A DNA stretch of 64,000 nucleotides from contig SNVD02012289.1 of the NCBI GenBank assembly GCA_013180625.2, positions 372,001 through 436,000 of the forward strand, written 5' to 3'. The notes beneath the pieces were generated by a model, which made no database searches, was not told where the DNA came from, and worked only from the letters and a program-made list of their open reading frames with translations. This DNA comes from Boswellia sacra (lineage: Eukaryota > Streptophyta > Magnoliopsida > Sapindales > Burseraceae). The position numbers and the translations under genes were made by a program. Every line of letters starts with the position of its first letter. The stretch's first letter is position 1. Below, piece after piece: positions 59,759 to 64,000 of the stretch.

Positions 59759-62700
59759 ATGTCGATGGCGAGGGCGAGCTCTGGCCTCGCGTATCCCGAA
59801 CGATTCTACGCTGCCGCTTCCTACGCTGGCTTCGATGGATCTCCCAATTCCGCCGCGAAAGAAATCACTTCCAAGTTCTCCAACGACTCCGCTTTGCTCC
59901 TCTATGCCTTGTACCAGCAGGTTCACCGCACTTCCACTTCTATACGCATTTCGCATTTACGTAATTCTCGTTTTGTTCTGTTTGGATTAATCTCTGGATC
60001 CAATGATATTATCCTTTTTTTTTGAGTTGCTGTTTCTTATTGGTATTGATTTGAAATCACTTATGATTTTATTTAGTGATTAATCATGGTTAACATGTCG
60101 CATTTCCGCTTGCTTAGCTTTTGCTATCGTTTTTCATAAAATTTGATGATTGTTTGGGTTTCGAAGAAAATTTCGTGCATAATTTGCTTGTTTCTCATGA
60201 TGTTTGAGCATAATTTAGCTAGATCTGATCTTATGAATCTGAAGTCAGGTAGTGAAGATGTGAGATCTGTCGTTTTGATTGGTTTCTGAGAAAAGACTTG
60301 AGAAACAAGAGAAATTTGCTTTAGCTTGTTTTCCTTTAGGACCACGTTAAAAATGTAAATCTATGCTGTAGCTGTTTACTGAAATTCGAGACAGTTACCA
60401 AAACAACTTCTGTAAAAACTAGTAATTTACAAATTATATTAGTTTGTTCGACACTACCAATCCAATATCTCTGCACGCCCTTCTTGAGATTTGGAACTGC
60501 TATAAGTTTGGCTACGGTTTCCTCAGCATCTCAGTGAAAAAACTTGTCGGTTGGATTGATTTGCATATAAATTGAATATCTTTATACTCATGTGGTGTAT
60601 AACATTTTGCAGGCTACTGTGGGACCTTGTAACATTCCAAAACCTAGCTCATGGAGTCCAGTAGAACAAAGCAAATGGAAAAGGTTGGTCCACTGATATC
60701 CGTGCATATCCTGAAACCTAACTGTTTGTAGAGTAGATCGAGAGCTGGGCTCTTTTGCCAATGATAGCGTAAAACATAATTGTTGGAGACCAGTGAAAAT
60801 TCTTGAATCGCATGCTGCACTGTTATTCCTCTTAGTTATTTTAAATTGTCTATTTCAATGGATTAGACTGTTCGATATGCATCTATCTATCTTTATAATT
60901 CAATTTTTTGGTGTACTTGCATTCCATTGAAATGTTTGTACTTGTTCTTAAGTCACTGTTAACCTCCTGATATAGATATGACCCTATTAGCTGTTGCCGG
61001 TTTGTATACTTAAATTGATTTTTCCTAGCTTTTAATCATGTGTGCAGCTGGCAAGGACTTGGAAATATGGCTACCACAGAGGCCATGCGCCTCTTTGTGA
61101 AAATATTGGAGGTTTATGCCATTACGGTTCTCATTTTTATATCTATATGGTTCACTTTATGGTCTTAGCTAATTTTTTTTCCTTCCTTTTTCAAATACTG
61201 ACTAGGAGGAAGATCCGGGTTGGTACTCAAGAGTATCTAACTCTGTTGCTGAGCCTGTTGTAGATGTGCAGGTGAATGTAAGTACATAAGAAGTTCAAAT
61301 AATTGTTGGATATAATTCTTTTTTCAAATAATAAATGGATTAACGCTAGTTATACATGCTATTTCTACATTTTGACATGATTAACATTTGCATCAATAAT
61401 TCAATGGTAAAAAAGTGGTATAATATAGTTGACATTGCATCAATTTCATTCTATTTTTTGGCTTGTCCAATGTCTGCTTTGGGTGGGCATGTAGTTGTTT
61501 ATATTTGACACTTCTTTAGTTATGCCCACACGTAAGAATGGAAGGTAGATCAGGGGACTGAAAAAGTCTATTTTGTTTAGGACCTTGACCCTAATTATCA
61601 TGACTTACCAGTGCGGTTATTAGAAGAATTTCCATGTAGCATGTCCTTCAACTTTCTAGTGACCTAGACTGTATGATTTATATTTTCATTTTTTCTTGTT
61701 AGCATAATTCTAAAATTGAGCCTGTCATGGAGAATGGGAATTCATCTCCTGAGACAAAGATTATTTCCAGTGAAAATGGGAGCCTGATGGAGATTCAGGA
61801 TAAAGACGTAGTTTCAGAAGGCCTTGGTTCAGTTGTTGTGTATGATCAATGGATTGCACCCGTGGTATCTGGCCAACGTCCCAAAGCTCGCTATGAGGTA
61901 TTGGCATGTCTTTTTTTTTAATTTTTATTTTTTTTTAGAATGACAATTGTTTCCTGATTCTTTCTTCTTCCTCGTCTTTATTGTTCCAATCTATGAGTGA
62001 ATTATTCTCCTTTTTTCAGCATGGAGCTGCAGTTGTTCAAGATAAGATGTATATATATGGTGGAAACCACAATGGTCGTTACCTAAATGATCTCCATGTA
62101 AGTAAATAATTTGTACACCCATATAAATGCACAGCTTCCATTTCTAAACAGGACTCTGGCAAATCACAATTTTATCTTTTTTTGTGTTCTCATTCTGGTT
62201 CCGGTAGTAGAGAACTTTGCATATGCATGCCCTTTGTTGTTGCAGGCTTTGTTTTTGATATGTGTTCCTCTTTCTATATGTGCCTAGAAATTGTTATGTA
62301 TGTAGTTTTTCCCTAATTTAATGATCAATGCAGGTCCTCGATTTGAGAAGTTGGACCTGGTCAAAGGTTGAGGTTAAGGCTGGGGCTGAGTCACCTGAAT
62401 CTCCATCTGCAGCAACACTGACCCCCTGCGCTGGTCATTCCTTGGTTAGTATGGAACAGAGTACCTTTTTTCTTTCTCTGTCACTTCTAGGGGCAATGTT
62501 TTCTCAGAAATGTATGCAAATTTGCATCATGTCCATTTGCTGATATTGAATATTCTGTCCATTGAAATCAATGTTTCTCTAGATACCATGGGAGAATAAG
62601 CTTCTGTCAATTGCTGGTCATACAAAGGATCCTTCTGAAACAATTCAGGGTACAGTTTAATATTATTCTGTTGTGCTTGATCTTTTGGTATGTTTTGTCA

Positions 62701-63589
62701 TTATTGCTTATCTATGACAACTAGAGAAATGGAAAGAAAGTGTGGAACGTTGTAACTCGATTATATATCTATATGTTGTTCCGAGCGAAATGAAGAGCCC
62801 AGAAAATTGATCTGTATTCTCATTGCAGTGAAGGTGTTTGATCTGCAGACTTCTACTTGGTCAACCTTAAAGACTTATGGGAAACCACCGGTAATTATCT
62901 GTTCTTTCTCTTATCTATATCTTTTTCTTTCTATATCAACTGGTAATTTATTTGACAAACCAAATGTAAAAAATTAAGTGGCCATCCAGTTATTTATTTC
63001 TTTTCGAAAATTACAATTAGCTTCTAGTGTATTATTACTGAGACAGTGGCATACCCATGGGGCTGTATCAGAATAGATTGTGTGTCAAGCAGTTGAAAGC
63101 AGAATCTTAATTTGCTTTTTCAACCACTAACTTGTGATAGCATACTTAAATCTTATATGTGTATTTAATTCTCTGATATCATCCTTCACTTAGAGGACTA
63201 ATGATTAAGGTCTGCCCTGATGATGGTTAGCTGGTAACTGGTGGACGGAAATAGGAACAAACTCTTACCTTTTATGCGAGGAATCTGGTTGGTTTTGTCT
63301 GATAATGGCCAGAGAACCACTTGCTGTGATTAACCAATTACTGAAGACTAATCTGTCTCTCCGGCAATATAAAGATTGTGGCTCACTATTGTTGCAAATT
63401 TTAAATGCACTTAATGTGTTCTGAATGTTCCATTATTCATGCATTGCAGGTCTCACGTGGAGGTCAATCTGTGACCCTTGTTGGAACAAGCTTGGTGATT
63501 TTTGGGGGACAAGATGCAAAGAGGTCGCTCTTGAATGATCTGCATATTCTTGATCTTGAAACCATGACCTGGGATGAAGTTGATGCCGT
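59759..63589 (+). CDS. ACBP4: Acyl-CoA-binding protein with kelch motifs (ACBP4/ACBP5-type), 3' end outside window
   Basis: Class IV plant ACBPs are cytosolic and bind long-chain acyl-CoA esters, probably for lipid transport. Ten exons are visible: 59759-59920, 60613-60683, 61048-61111, 61206-61271, 61703-61897, 62020-62097, 62334-62444, 62583-62649, 62829-62890 and 63450-63589 (1,016 coding bases, about 338 residues). The acyl-CoA-binding domain covers about residues 12-105 (YPERFYAAASYAGFDG, LLLYALYQQATVGPCN, KWKSWQGLGNMATTEAM). A spacer leads to kelch repeats: YEHGAAVVQDKMYIYGGNHN with LNDLHVLDLRSWTWSKV, then IPWENKLLSIAGHT with VFDLQTSTWS, then LVGTSLVIFGGQD with LNDLHILDLETMTWDEV. The last visible exon ends at a GTAAGA donor with two bases of a split codon; the remaining kelch repeats and the coiled-coil end lie beyond base 64000. 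From memory ACBP5 adjoins CYCH;1 in Arabidopsis, and ACBP4 adjoins a PsbP gene, as here. Confidence 0.95.
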
Positions 63590-64000
63590 GTAAGATAGTT
63601 GTTTTCCTTGAACATGGTGCTTATATTAGTGCATTATGGATGCAGTAATGATCGAAAGCATAATATTTATCTTTGGCAATGGCTTTTAACTAGGTTGTCA
63701 ATTGGTTGTGCAAGCCTTTGTATTCAATCTGACTTTTTTTATCATTAGTAACAAACTATCATAGTAAATGAGATGTAATTGTTGTATTTGAACCTTGTTT
63801 TTGAGTTTCAACTGGAACAATGCTGGAATATTAGATATATTTAAGTCCAAATAAGAAGCTAAAATTAAAATTTACATAAAATTATTATATATAGAAAATT
63901 TAACCAAAATATTCACACACACACACACAGACACATACGTATTCTGCATTCCTGACTCTGAGTAAAAAATCCAAATTCTTGAATTTGGATTTACATTTTG
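63590..64000 (+). other. Start of an ACBP intron at the window edge
   Basis: AT-rich intron-like sequence following the donor at 63590, with a CA microsatellite at about 63913-63940. No exon of the ACBP gene could be recognised before the window ends. Confidence 0.5.

Noticed and set aside
59633..59956. 107-codon minus-strand open frame over the ACBP start
   Set aside because: Antisense of the first ACBP exon and its leader, which carry the conserved acyl-CoA-binding start.

Overview
This window is nuclear DNA of a eudicot plant. It is AT-rich, its genes carry many introns with GT-AG borders, it is dense in microsatellites and small inverted-repeat transposons, and every recognisable protein belongs to a plant family (NF-YB, INDETERMINATE DOMAIN, WRC-JmjC, PsbP-domain, kelch acyl-CoA-binding protein). 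The species cannot be fixed from the sequence alone. No bacterial-type system, CRISPR array, rRNA or convincing tRNA was seen.

Layout. 1-1.8 kb: a decayed, intron-containing copy of cytosolic asparaginyl-tRNA synthetase, cut at the window start, with several in-frame stops and no final catalytic exon. 2.4-3.2 kb: an unrecognised exon-like chain, also broken. 3.6-4.6 kb: a CACTA-like transposon remnant and a MITE. 5.4-9.1 kb (+): cyclin H in 13 exons, one intron using a GC donor. 10.4-13.4 kb (+): a small gene of unknown function whose last exon is ambiguous. 15.1-15.6 kb (-): NF-YB (NF-YB4-like). 15.6-20.3 kb: non-coding, with a 150-bp tandem duplication that holds a perfect hairpin. 20.3-22.3 kb (-): an acidic gene relic with two stops. 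23.7-25.1 kb (-): a membrane-anchored SAM-dependent methyltransferase. 25.5-28.8 kb: AT-rich, with two foldback elements. 28.8-33.9 kb (+): a large SANT-domain nuclear protein. 33.9-43.9 kb: a 10-kb gene-free stretch holding a 1,008-bp inverted-repeat element with a perfect 8-bp target duplication and a possible LTR remnant. 44.2-47.3 kb (+): an IDD zinc-finger factor. 49.2-50.4 kb (+): a PsbP-domain lumen protein. 50.9-57.0 kb (-): a JMJ24-type protein with degenerate demethylase residues. 59.8 kb to the end (+): an ACBP4/5-type acyl-CoA-binding kelch protein, running off the window.

The genes do not form a pathway. Their order is informative: from memory, NF-YB4, the SANT gene and JMJ24 are neighbours on Arabidopsis chromosome 1 (At1g09030-09060), the methyltransferase, PsbP and ACBP4 genes on chromosome 3 (At3g05390-05420), and CYCH;1 and ACBP5 on chromosome 5 (At5g27620-27630). 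The window looks like one less-fractionated block whose parts were shared out among Arabidopsis paralogous segments. Coding models were built by hand from splice signals and reading phase; each multi-exon model listed as a CDS and complete in the window sums to a multiple of three, but none was tested against transcripts.
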